17,100 nt of DNA, taken from positions 1-17,100 of the forward strand of contig JAUWSP010000009.1 in NCBI GenBank assembly GCA_030610025.1, in the 5' to 3' direction. Source of the stretch: Acidobacteriota bacterium. GTDB taxonomy: Bacteria > Acidobacteriota > Thermoanaerobaculia > Multivoradales > JAHEKO01. The translations under genes and the position numbers were made by a program. This document shows positions 6,830 to 14,864 of the stretch, piece by piece (the stretch's first letter is position 1; each line of letters starts with the position of its first letter). A model generated the notes under the pieces. It did not search any database, was not told the DNA's origin, and saw nothing but the letters and a program-made list of their open reading frames with translations.

Positions 6830-8247
6830 GCGCGGGCAAGCGGATTCTGCTGGTTGTCCCCCCAACGGGTTTGTACCTGCGTGATCGCTGTGAGGCAGTG
6901 GCCTTGAAGAGCATGCTGGTCCAGGACATCCGTCCGCCGATGGACCTGGCCTACATGGCCGCCCTGCTCGAGGCCGCAGGCCACGACTGTCGGATCAACG
7001 ACTTCGCCGCTGCGGGTGCGAGCTGGCCGGACGTGGTTCAGGAACTGGGTTCCTTTACACCGAACGTGGTGGTAGTCAGCACAACCTCGACCACTCTCGA
7101 CGAGGACATGGAGGTCTGCCGGCTGGCAAGGGAACAAGATCCGGAGACCTCCACCATCGCCAAGGGAGGCTTCCTCTATGCCCAGGGCCGCGAGGTGCTC
7201 GAACGCTTCGGAGAGCTTGATGTCGTCCTCCGCAACGAGGCCGATCACGCTATCGCCGAGGTTGTGGCGGGGAATAACCTGAGCCAGGTCAGAGGGATTA
7301 CCTATCGGCTGAATAACACCATTGTCCGTAACCCCGAATGCAGATCCAAAACTGACCTCGACCAACTTCCTTTGCCGGCCCGACATTTACTGAACCATCA
7401 GCTTTACCGGAGGCCGGACACAGGTGCGCCCTTGACGGTCGTGCTGGCCGCCAAGGGGTGCCCGGCCGAATGCATCTTCTGTTCCGGGAAACCATACGTC
7501 GGCAGCATCGTTTGCAGCCGTGACCCTTTGGCAGTGGCCGAGGAGCTTGAGATTTGCGTTTCCGAGCACGGTATTCGGGATTTCCTCATTCAGACCGACA
7601 ACATCAGTTACGACAAGCAGTGGATCCTCACCCTATGTCGCCGGCTGGTCGAAAGGCAGGTAGACGTGACCTGGGGTTGCACCAGCCGAGTGGACACCTT
7701 GGATGAGGAAATCCTCGGTTGGATGGCCCGGGCCGGATGTTGGGTCATTTCCCTCGGCATTGAGAGTGGGTCGGAGGAGATCCTGCGGCGGGCAAAAAAG
7801 GGCGCCACCGTGGAGCAGAGCAGAAACGCGGTGGCCATGTGCCGCCGGGTGGGGATTCGGACATTTCTTTATTTCGTGATTGGGCTGCCATGGGAGTCGC
7901 GTAAAACCGTTCGTCAAACCATTGGGTTGGCCAAGGAGCTGGACGGTGATTTCTACGAGTTCCATCTCGCCTTCCCCTTTCCCCGAACAGAGTTACACAA
8001 CATTGCCTTTGCCGAAGGTCTCACGGACGAGAGCCTGGTCGAGAACGGAAGCTATGCCAACCCGGCGATGCGTTCCTTTCATCTTTCGCGCAAAGAACTG
8101 GCCCGTTGGCGTCGGCGAGCGTTACTCGAAGTCTACTTCCGACCCGCCTATTTTCGCCGCCTTCTGGCCAACATCCACTCCATCGGCGAGCTGGTGAACT
8201 ACCTTCGTTTCGGGGTGCGGGGCGTATTGGCTATGCTGCGACGGTAG
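6826..8247 (+). CDS. B12-binding-domain radical SAM enzyme (BchE/HpnJ-like class)
   Basis: The 473-residue protein has an N-terminal Rossmann-like domain of the cobalamin-binding type (about 1-150: ILLVVPP, then RPPMDLAYMAALLEAAGH, then a VVVVS strand). The linker element LDQLPLPAR (178-186) is typical of this class. The radical SAM motif is CPAECIFC (Cys212, Cys216, Cys219). Later elements include the conserved GIESGSEEIL strand and a FVIGLPWES turn. Its tail, with YFRPAYFRR, is the small helical segment common in this group. The corresponding cobalamin motif D-x-H-x-x-G is absent, as is usual in this family. Known members methylate or rearrange unactivated carbons, or, as in BchE and HpnJ, form rings. 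Here C-methylation or cyclisation of a glycan or lipid is a guess. GTG is the start, four bases overlapping the previous stop, with GGAGA (6814-6818) upstream. Confidence 0.9.
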   Translation: MSAGKRILLVVPPTGLYLRDRCEAVALKSMLVQDIRPPMDLAYMAALLEAAGHDCRINDFAAAGASWPDVVQELGSFTPNVVVVSTTSTTLDEDMEVCRLAREQDPETSTIAKGGFLYAQGREVLERFGELDVVLRNEADHAIAEVVAGNNLSQVRGITYRLNNTIVRNPECRSKTDLDQLPLPARHLLNHQLYRRPDTGAPLTVVLAAKGCPAECIFCSGKPYVGSIVCSRDPLAVAEELEICVSEHGIRDFLIQTDNISYDKQWILTLCRRLVERQVDVTWGCTSRVDTLDEEILGWMARAGCWVISLGIESGSEEILRRAKKGATVEQSRNAVAMCRRVGIRTFLYFVIGLPWESRKTVRQTIGLAKELDGDFYEFHLAFPFPRTELHNIAFAEGLTDESLVENGSYANPAMRSFHLSRKELARWRRRALLEVYFRPAYFRRLLANIHSIGELVNYLRFGVRGVLAMLRR

Positions 8248-8310
8248 GCCACGAGCCGGGCCTCGGACGCCTGGAGTTGCCGGACGAGGAAGATCGAGCT
8301 ACCCTGACTT
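8248..8310. other. 63-base gap inside the + strand array
   Basis: One of only three real gaps in the array. It contains an AGGAAG (8287-8292) too far from either ATG 8311 or 8314 to be an ideal ribosome-binding site. There is no hairpin with T-run and no clear promoter. If the GT2 protein actually starts at ATG 8374, the gap is 126 bases. Confidence 0.4.
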
Positions 8311-9396
8311 ATGATGGCAACGTCTCGGCAGAACGACTCTCCGGTGCGGCCGCTGCGCGGGACGCGAGCGCGGATGAACCGTGACGATGTCCCCGATCCC
8401 GGTCGCCCGGACGTGACCATCGTGATTCCGGTCTTCAACGAGGAGGAGAGTCTCTCAGAGCTGCTTCGGCAGCTCGATGCCGCCCTCGCGCCGCTGGAGG
8501 TGGAGACGGAGATCATCTTCGTCGACGACGGTTCCGGCGATGGGTCGCTGGCCGTTCTGCGTCAGCTCGCGGCACGGGACGAGCGGGTGAAGGTGATCGT
8601 CTTTCGTCGTAACTTCGGCCAAACAGCGGCGCTGGACGCCGGTTTCCGCCACGCCCGCGGCGACGTGATCGTGGCTATGGATGCTGATCTCCAGAACGAC
8701 CCCGCGGACATTCCCCGGCTGCTCGATAAGATAGCCGAGGGCTATGACGTGGTCAGCGGCTGGAGGAAGAAGCGCCGCGAGCCGTTTTTTACCAGGGTCT
8801 TGCCGTCCAGGATGGCCAACTGGCTGATCTCGCGTATCACCGGCATCCGACTGCACGACTTCGGCTGCACCCTGACCGCTTACCGGCGCGAGATCATGTC
8901 TGATGTGCACCTCTTCGGAGAGATGCACCGCTTCATTCCGGTCTGGGCCAACTGGGCCGGCGGTCGCATCACCGAGATCGAGGTCAGCCACCATCCGCGC
9001 CGCTTCGGCAGCACCAAGTACAGCCTCTTTCGGACTTTTCGGGTTGTTCTCGACCTGATCACGGTGCACTTCCTGGTCGCTTATACCTCCAAGCCGGCCT
9101 ATTTTTTTGGCAAGTTTGGCCTCGCCGCGTTCCTTCTTTCCTTCCTGACCCTGTGCTGGACCCTCGTCGAGAGGCAGCTCTTCGGGACCTGGGTGCACAA
9201 GAACCCGGTCTTTTTGATCGGCATCTTCTCGGCCCTGGTCGGTGTGCAGGTGATCTTCACCGGCCTCCTTGCCGAACTCAACACGCGGACCCACTTCGCC
9301 GCCAGCGGTCGTCCGGCCTACTTCGTGCGGGAGTGCATCAACCTCGATGAGGCGGATGGAATGGTCGGTCGCCCTGGGGCCGACCGCGAGGGCTGA
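8311..9396 (+). CDS. GT2-family glycosyltransferase, polyprenyl-phosphate type (DPM1/GtrB/ArnC-like), two C-terminal membrane helices
   Basis: The 361-residue protein shows the GT-A fold of family 2. It starts with VTIVIPVFNEEESL (35-48), then FVDDGSGDGS, NFGQTAALDAGF, and the metal and nucleotide-binding MDADLQNDP (123-131). The acceptor-side signature HHPRRFGSTKYSLFR (227-241) is diagnostic of polyprenyl-phosphate sugar transferases. Two hydrophobic helices follow (about 264-287 and 299-322). The family moves a sugar from a nucleotide donor to undecaprenyl or dolichyl phosphate on the cytoplasmic face, supplying a lipid-linked sugar to GT-C enzymes outside. The multi-pass protein two genes downstream would be the natural partner. 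The first 30 residues are polar and probably not structured. ATG 8374 (residue 22) is a possible true start. The stop overlaps the amidotransferase start by one base (TGATG). Confidence 0.93.
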   Translation: MMATSRQNDSPVRPLRGTRARMNRDDVPDPGRPDVTIVIPVFNEEESLSELLRQLDAALAPLEVETEIIFVDDGSGDGSLAVLRQLAARDERVKVIVFRRNFGQTAALDAGFRHARGDVIVAMDADLQNDPADIPRLLDKIAEGYDVVSGWRKKRREPFFTRVLPSRMANWLISRITGIRLHDFGCTLTAYRREIMSDVHLFGEMHRFIPVWANWAGGRITEIEVSHHPRRFGSTKYSLFRTFRVVLDLITVHFLVAYTSKPAYFFGKFGLAAFLLSFLTLCWTLVERQLFGTWVHKNPVFLIGIFSALVGVQVIFTGLLAELNTRTHFAASGRPAYFVRECINLDEADGMVGRPGADREG

Positions 9397-11291
9397 TGTG
9401 CGGTATCGCCGGCTTCATTGACCAGCCGTCGCGGGTCTGTGATCCCGAGACGGTCTTGCGCAAAATGACCTCCGAGTTGGCCCACCGCGGGCCCGACGAC
9501 GAGGGTTTCTACGCCTCCGCCGGGGTTTATCTCGGCCACCGCCGTCTGGCGGTGATCGACCTTGAAGGCGGCCATCAGCCGATCAGCAACGAGGACTCGA
9601 GCGTGGTGGTGGTTGCCAACGGTGAAATCTACAACTACCGTCAGCTCCGGCTCGATCTCGAGGAGGGCGGGCACCGCTTCACGACCGCGTCGGACACCGA
9701 GGTTCTGGTCCACCTGTGGGAAGACCACGGCACGGGCATGCTCGAGCACCTGGTCGGCATGTTCGCCTTCGCCCTGTGGGACAGCCGCCGACGGACCCTG
9801 CTGCTGGCCCGCGACCGCCTCGGACAGAAGCCGTTGTACGTGCACGTTCACCGGCACGGGTTGAGCTTCGGCTCGGAGCTGCGCAGCCTGATGGCACATC
9901 CGGCGACGCCGGCCGAGGTCGATTTGCGAGCCCTGAGGAAGTATCTGCTCTACGACGCCGTGCCGGCGCCGGGGGCGATGCTGTCAGGGGTGCGCAAGCT
10001 TGAGCCTGGGCAGTGGCTTTCCTGGCGTGACGGACAGTTGGATTTCGGCCGTTACTGGGACATTGGGTGTGCTGCGGTGCCCGATCTTCCACATGACGAG
10101 AACGAGCTGGGTGAAATGCTGTGGCAGCGCATCGCCGACAGCGTTCGCATGCGCCTGATCGCCGAGGTGCCGCTCGGCGTTTTCCTCTCGGGAGGGATCG
10201 ATTCTTCAACGGTCGTCGCTGCAATGGCGGAGGAGGTGTCGCCCCGTACCATCAAGACCTTCTCGGTGGGTTTTGACAACGCCTCCTTCGACGAGTCCGA
10301 CCATGCCCGAACGGTGGCCCGCCACTTCGGCACCGAGCACCACCAGGAGGTCCTTTCACCTGCGACCGTCATAGAGCTCCTGCCCGAGATCCTGGGCAGC
10401 ATGAGTGAGCCCCTGGCCGACGGCTCCCTGGTACCCACCTTCCTGCTTTCCCGATTTGCGCGCCGGAGCGTCACTGTGGCTCTGAGTGGAGATGGCGCCG
10501 ACGAATTCCTGCTCGGCTACCCCACCTTTCAGGCCCACAGACTGGCTCGACTTGGCGAGTGGGTGCCGGGGTTCGTGCGAAGGCGCGTGCTCCAGCCGCT
10601 CGTGTCGCGGCTACCCGTGGATACGAACAACATCAGCCTCGACTTCCGCCTCAAGCGCTTCGTCGCCGGCCTCGACTACCCTCGGGACGAGCGTCACTTC
10701 GTGTGGATGGCAGGGATGGGTCCGCGCGAACAGCGAGGGTTGTTGACGCCAGACGTGGTAGCCGAGACTCGGGACTTGGACGTCTTCGAGGACGTGGTGC
10801 GCCACCGTGATCAGGTCCCTGCGCGTGACGAATGGGACCGGCTGGGCTACCTCTACGCCAAGCTCTACCTACAGGACGACATCCTGGTCAAGGTGGACCG
10901 GGCGAGCATGGCCCACGGCCTGGAGGTACGCTGCCCAGTCCTCGACCATCGCGTGGTCGACCTTCTGACAGCCCTGCCTGCGACCATGAAGTTGCGCCGC
11001 CTGACGACCAAGTACATCCTCAAGAAAACGATGCGTTCGAGATTGCCGGAGTCCATTCTCAGCCGACCCAAGAAGGGCTTCGGTATGCCCATTGCCCAGT
11101 GGCTCAAAGGCCCGCTACGGGAGCTCGCCGAGGAGGTGCTGAGCCCGGCGAAGCTGCGGCAGGACGGCATTTTCGATCCGGCCGGTGTCCGTGCCCTGCT
11201 TGATCAACACCTCGCGGGTCGGGCCGACCATCGCAAGCCGCTGTGGAGTCTGATCGCCTTTCAGCTGTGGCGCGACCGCTACCTGGGCTGA
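9396..11291 (+). CDS. asnB: asparagine synthase (glutamine-hydrolysing)-type amidotransferase
   Basis: The 631-residue protein has both halves of the class II glutamine amidotransferase/asparagine synthase fusion. The N-terminal glutaminase begins MCGIAGF, so Cys2 becomes the nucleophile after Met removal. It continues with LAHRGPDDEG (28-37), GHRRLAVID (47-55) and ANGEIYNY (74-81), followed by SDTEVL (99-104). The synthetase half carries the ATP-pyrophosphatase loop LSGGIDSS (264-271) and LSGDGADEFLLGYP later on. In polysaccharide loci, proteins of this family (for example those near exosortase/XrtA clusters) are thought to amidate sugar acids rather than make free asparagine. The surroundings favour such a role, by inference. 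Length and motifs look intact. It starts one base inside the GT2 stop and is presumably translationally coupled. The asnB symbol names the family, not a proven function. Confidence 0.95.
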   Translation: MCGIAGFIDQPSRVCDPETVLRKMTSELAHRGPDDEGFYASAGVYLGHRRLAVIDLEGGHQPISNEDSSVVVVANGEIYNYRQLRLDLEEGGHRFTTASDTEVLVHLWEDHGTGMLEHLVGMFAFALWDSRRRTLLLARDRLGQKPLYVHVHRHGLSFGSELRSLMAHPATPAEVDLRALRKYLLYDAVPAPGAMLSGVRKLEPGQWLSWRDGQLDFGRYWDIGCAAVPDLPHDENELGEMLWQRIADSVRMRLIAEVPLGVFLSGGIDSSTVVAAMAEEVSPRTIKTFSVGFDNASFDESDHARTVARHFGTEHHQEVLSPATVIELLPEILGSMSEPLADGSLVPTFLLSRFARRSVTVALSGDGADEFLLGYPTFQAHRLARLGEWVPGFVRRRVLQPLVSRLPVDTNNISLDFRLKRFVAGLDYPRDERHFVWMAGMGPREQRGLLTPDVVAETRDLDVFEDVVRHRDQVPARDEWDRLGYLYAKLYLQDDILVKVDRASMAHGLEVRCPVLDHRVVDLLTALPATMKLRRLTTKYILKKTMRSRLPESILSRPKKGFGMPIAQWLKGPLRELAEEVLSPAKLRQDGIFDPAGVRALLDQHLAGRADHRKPLWSLIAFQLWRDRYLG

Positions 11292-11380
11292 CCCGGCGTC
11301 CATGCTACCATGTCGGCCGGCCTGCCCACCGCCGCGCCGAGGCGTCAAGAATGGGATGTGGTGCGTAGCAGGAAAGCCAT

Positions 11381-11446
11381 ATGTCACAGAGAGTTCTCGT
11401 CAAACGCCGATTTCAAACTGCTGTGCCAGACACCAGCCTTCAATGA
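11381..11446 (+). CDS. possible 21-residue leader ORF before the membrane glycosyltransferase
   Basis: Between the amidotransferase and the membrane protein, an ATG at 11381 opens a 21-codon frame (begins MSQRVLVKRR). Its TGA (11444-11446) overlaps the ATG of the next gene in the ATGA manner used elsewhere in the array. AGGA (11370-11373) sits seven bases upstream, better than any site directly before 11443. It may be a coupling leader peptide. It is too short to be tested by composition and could be chance. Confidence 0.3.
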   Translation: MSQRVLVKRRFQTAVPDTSLQ

Positions 11447-13449
11447 CTCATAGAAGGACTATTGCCCTGCTGATCGGCCTCTACCTGCTGGTCAAGATCG
11501 TCACTCAAGTCTTTGGCGACCCGTTCGGCTATCGTGGCGATTACTACGCGCTCTATCCCGGCATGATCGCCAACGAGATCATCGAGTACGGGGCTCGCGA
11601 CCCCGTCTACCTGAACCGCGGCGTTCCCCTGTATGCCGCACCGATCGTTGCCGGCTACATCACCGTGCCGTTCTTCCTGGTGCTCGGCAAGTCGCTCCTC
11701 ACCATGAGGCTGGTCTCTCTGCTGATCAGCACCACCGGTTTCGTGCTCACTCTCGTGTTTCTGGGTCGTTACTTCAGAGCCAGGGTCGGGGTCATTACCG
11801 CCCTGCTGTGGATCTTTCCGCCGATCTTCTTCTTCACCTACGACACGCTTGCCTTCGAGGTCCACGAGGTCCTGGTGGTGATCAACGCGCTCCTGCTGCT
11901 CATCTTCTACCGGATCATCTTCGACCGGAGAAGGGAGTGGTACCTGTTCGCGCTGGCCGGGTTCATCGGCGGCTTCGGCACCTACTACCTGGTCAACGCG
12001 GCCTTCATCATCCCGGTGCTGCTGGTCCTTCTGTACGCAGTCGACAAGCGAGCCGTGTTGAGCTGGAACGCGGTGATCCTGGTGGCCGCCTTCGTCATCG
12101 GTCTCATACCCTGGGTGGTGATTTGCCAGGTCGAGTTCGCGCACCGGCACGGGGCGCCGTTTCACCTCGCTCTCGGCCACCAGATCGGCGAGAATCTTCG
12201 CCAGCTGCTGGTGCGCTTCCCCAGGTCCTTCTTCTTCCTGGAGAGGTCCCTCTACACCTCCGAACCCTCGGACAAGCTGGACATGTCCCGCCTCTATCCG
12301 TGGCTCAGCCCGACCCTGTACCGGGGGTACTTCTCGATCTTCATGGTGAGCTTCCTGGCGATGCTGTGGCGGCTGCGGCGTCAGTTCGCTCGGACCGCCT
12401 CGAGCCTGTTTTCGCTGCGGCGGGAGATACTGCCGGACGAGGGTCTTCGCGCCATCCCGCTACTCGTCATGCCGGTCTTCTTCCCCCTTCTCTACAGTTT
12501 CACTACCGGCACCGGCTCGAGCCCGATCGCGTCGCGCTACCTCCTGCCCGTCCACCCCTTCATGTTCATGATCATGGCGTTGTTCCTGGACCGGCTGTGG
12601 CTGGCCAGAGTCGGGTCCCGGCGATTGGCGCCGTTGGCCGTGGCCGTGGTGGCGTATCTCACCGGGGTGTTCGTGGTCTCGATGGCGCCCGCAATGGACC
12701 TGCGCAACGCCTCTCAGCTGCTCACCACCCGTGGCTACGGCTACCATCTCTTCTACAAGCTCTCGCAAATCAAGTACGAGCCCGAGAACCTGGACCAATT
12801 CCTGGCCACGGTGAAGGGCCGCAGGGCTCTGTACAAGCCGGAGATGTACTTCGGGCTGGGCTACTTCTCGACCAAGAAGGCCGTCCTTTCGAGGAGCTTG
12901 CTCGAAGAAGCCTACGTCCCCTTCTACTACATGTCCCTGGGTCGGCATACGAGGGGCAGCAAGCTCCCAATCCTGGGCAGGCCCAGGAACGAGGTGGGGG
13001 ACGCGCTGTACGGGAAGGACAGCATCTTCTACTACCAGGGCCTGGGGACTGTGATGGACGTCGGGCAGGCCCTTGCGGCGAGCAACCGCGACTACTCCGA
13101 GGAGCTACAGCGCGGAATCCACAGGGCGGCCGGTTTCAGGTTGGCGCTGGACGGACAATGGGCCCGGCACCTCGGAGTCAGCGACGAGGCGCTTCGCGGC
13201 GAGGTCTACAGGGGGATGGGTTGGTACTACGGGGCTCTGCTGGAGATCCCCGAGGACTCCCGCTACACGAGCGACTTGAAGCTGAGCGTGGAGTGGCTGG
13301 AGACCGCCTATCGGACCCGTCACTCCGCCGAGTGGGAGACGGTGCGGGGGAAGGCTCGAGAGCTGCGGAGCCGGGCTCGGCAGGAGTTTCAGCGGGGTGT
13401 GGCCGAGGGGAGGGCGGCGATGTCCCAGCTGCTCGCGGTGTGTGAATGA
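11443..13449 (+). CDS. multi-pass membrane protein, GT-C/GT39-like putative glycosyltransferase with soluble C-terminal domain
   Basis: The 668-residue protein (from ATG 11443) has about nine or ten hydrophobic helices between residues 7 and 412, among them 7-24, 62-82, 88-107, 112-131, 142-160, 166-200, 209-229, 298-310, 338-352 and 370-384. An acidic, aromatic loop follows helix 1 (GYRGDYYALYP, 29-39), where GT-C enzymes keep catalytic acids. SRYLLPVHPF (364-373) is like the ArnT/PMT-family turn. This suggests transfer of a lipid-linked sugar to an acceptor outside the cytoplasm. After residue 415 there are about 250 mainly soluble residues with repeating Gly/aromatic segments (FYYQGLG, YRGMGWYYG), which I do not recognise. 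The open frame reaches back to 11302, but that extension is Pro/Cys-rich and lies before helix 1, so I reject it. The stop overlaps the next ATG by four bases. Confidence 0.8.
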   Translation: MTHRRTIALLIGLYLLVKIVTQVFGDPFGYRGDYYALYPGMIANEIIEYGARDPVYLNRGVPLYAAPIVAGYITVPFFLVLGKSLLTMRLVSLLISTTGFVLTLVFLGRYFRARVGVITALLWIFPPIFFFTYDTLAFEVHEVLVVINALLLLIFYRIIFDRRREWYLFALAGFIGGFGTYYLVNAAFIIPVLLVLLYAVDKRAVLSWNAVILVAAFVIGLIPWVVICQVEFAHRHGAPFHLALGHQIGENLRQLLVRFPRSFFFLERSLYTSEPSDKLDMSRLYPWLSPTLYRGYFSIFMVSFLAMLWRLRRQFARTASSLFSLRREILPDEGLRAIPLLVMPVFFPLLYSFTTGTGSSPIASRYLLPVHPFMFMIMALFLDRLWLARVGSRRLAPLAVAVVAYLTGVFVVSMAPAMDLRNASQLLTTRGYGYHLFYKLSQIKYEPENLDQFLATVKGRRALYKPEMYFGLGYFSTKKAVLSRSLLEEAYVPFYYMSLGRHTRGSKLPILGRPRNEVGDALYGKDSIFYYQGLGTVMDVGQALAASNRDYSEELQRGIHRAAGFRLALDGQWARHLGVSDEALRGEVYRGMGWYYGALLEIPEDSRYTSDLKLSVEWLETAYRTRHSAEWETVRGKARELRSRARQEFQRGVAEGRAAMSQLLAVCE

Positions 13450-14864
13450 AGGACCGCATCCTCCTGATCAATCCGCCCGGCGACAGGCTCTACTCGCGAG
13501 ACCTCTACCATTCCTTCTCCTCCAAGGGACGTTATCTCTGGCAGCCCACCGACATTCTCTTCCTGTCCGGCCGGCTCTCGAATGACTTCGACCTCGATGT
13601 CATTGACGCCATCGCAGAGGGCTTGACCTGCGAGGAGACCTTGCGGCGGATCTCGGGCCGCTCGTATCATGGCATCATTTCCCTCACCGGGTCGGTTTCC
13701 TTCGACGGTGATTTCGCCTTCTTCGACGAGCTGACCCGGGCCACTCGATGCCCTCTGTATCTCACGGGCGATCTCGTTGCCTCCCAGTATCGGCAGCTGT
13801 TCTCCCTCTATCCCTTCGTGACGGGTTGCATTGCTGATTTCACCAGCCCGGATATTCTGCCCTTCTTGAGGGGTGAGCTGGATGAGCCCCGTGGCATGGC
13901 GGTGCGCAGGGACGATCACATTACACCCGTGATCCAACCAGCTCGAGACCGGACCGTCAACATTCCACCGCCTCGCCACGATCTGTTCCCCCTGAGCAGG
14001 TACAGGTTTCCCAACAACCGCTCGACGCCCATGGCGACCATTCTCGGCAGTGCAGGCTGCCCGTTCTCGTGCTCATTCTGTGCGCAGGGAACTCAGACCT
14101 ATCGATATCGGGAGGCGGAAAACATCCTGGAGGAAATCCGCACACTCCACTCCATGGGGATTCGTGAGATCTACTTCCGAGATCAGCTACTGGAGGCCGT
14201 CCCGAAGAATTTCTTGAACCTTCTCGAGGGCATTGTCAAGGAGGGATATCGATTGGGCTGGACCTGTGACAGTCGCGTGGACACCCTGAAGCCGGAATGG
14301 CTCCCTCTCATGAAGCAGGCCGGCTGTCACACCATCATCTTCGGTGTGGAGAACCCGTCGCAGGGGACCCTGGATCGTTGGCTGACCAAGAAGGACAACA
14401 CAGGCACTCCCGAGCTGTTCCGACAGGTGAGGAAGAACGGGATCGATCCCTGTGCCTACTTCATCCTGGGCCTTCCGGGTGAGACCAGGGAAGATGTACT
14501 CAGAACCATCGACTATGCGATCAGGCTCAACCCGAGCCTGGTTTCGTTCGCGCTTCCGTCGCCCGATTTCGGCACCGAGCTGCGAGATATCGCCGTCGAG
14601 AAGGGGGTGTTGGTCAACGATCTCACGAACACGGATCGAAGCTGGGAGGGGGCGTCGTTGAACGACGACATCTCCGACACCGAGCTGGCCGCCCTGCAGA
14701 AGCACGCGTGGAGGCGATTCTACCTCCGTCCGGGTTTCGTCCTGACCAGCTTGCGTTCGATCCGCTCCTGGACCCAGCTCATGCACTACTTCATGGAGCT
14801 CACCTCCATGGTGGGAAAGGCCTATGCTTCGAGCGTGCCATGGGGGGGGCACAAAAAAAGGTGA
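13446..14864 (+). CDS. B12-binding-domain radical SAM enzyme (second copy of the class in the cluster)
   Basis: The 472-residue protein has a divergent cobalamin-type N-terminal domain (ILLINPPGDRLYSRD, about 1-145), without D-x-H-x-x-G. The radical SAM motif is CPFSCSFC (Cys205, Cys209, Cys212), followed by IREIYFRDQLL, CDSRVDTL, IIFGVENPSQGTL, FILGLPGET and a C-terminal helical tail containing RRFYLRPGF. The same tail element (YFRPAYF) ends the other B12-type enzyme of this cluster, so they are relatives with different N-terminal halves. The probable chemistry is methylation or C-C bond formation at an unreactive carbon. The substrate is unknown. It overlaps the GT-like gene by four bases (ATGA), and its own TGA overlaps the SDR start (GTGA). 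Its final codons run through a G8 and an A7 tract; see findings. Confidence 0.9.
   Translation: MKDRILLINPPGDRLYSRDLYHSFSSKGRYLWQPTDILFLSGRLSNDFDLDVIDAIAEGLTCEETLRRISGRSYHGIISLTGSVSFDGDFAFFDELTRATRCPLYLTGDLVASQYRQLFSLYPFVTGCIADFTSPDILPFLRGELDEPRGMAVRRDDHITPVIQPARDRTVNIPPPRHDLFPLSRYRFPNNRSTPMATILGSAGCPFSCSFCAQGTQTYRYREAENILEEIRTLHSMGIREIYFRDQLLEAVPKNFLNLLEGIVKEGYRLGWTCDSRVDTLKPEWLPLMKQAGCHTIIFGVENPSQGTLDRWLTKKDNTGTPELFRQVRKNGIDPCAYFILGLPGETREDVLRTIDYAIRLNPSLVSFALPSPDFGTELRDIAVEKGVLVNDLTNTDRSWEGASLNDDISDTELAALQKHAWRRFYLRPGFVLTSLRSIRSWTQLMHYFMELTSMVGKAYASSVPWGGHKKR

Noticed and set aside
5600..6865. Minus-strand open frame (421 codons) opposite the second SPASM radical SAM gene
   Set aside because: Shadow of a clearly real gene; translation is low-complexity and shows no motif.
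11302..11442. 47-residue N-terminal extension of the membrane glycosyltransferase
   Set aside because: Pro/Cys/Arg-rich, not a signal sequence, placed before a normal first membrane helix; ATG 11443 is the better start.
11808..13445. Alternative + strand frame (545 codons) inside the membrane glycosyltransferase gene
   Set aside because: Arg/Gly/Pro-rich translation without membrane helices or motifs; the other frame gives a convincing multi-pass protein.
14708..14839. N-terminal extension of the SDR upstream of the Rossmann motif
   Set aside because: The extra residues lie wholly within the preceding radical SAM gene in a different frame; SDRs start at the TGGTGFLG strand, which fits the GTGA start.
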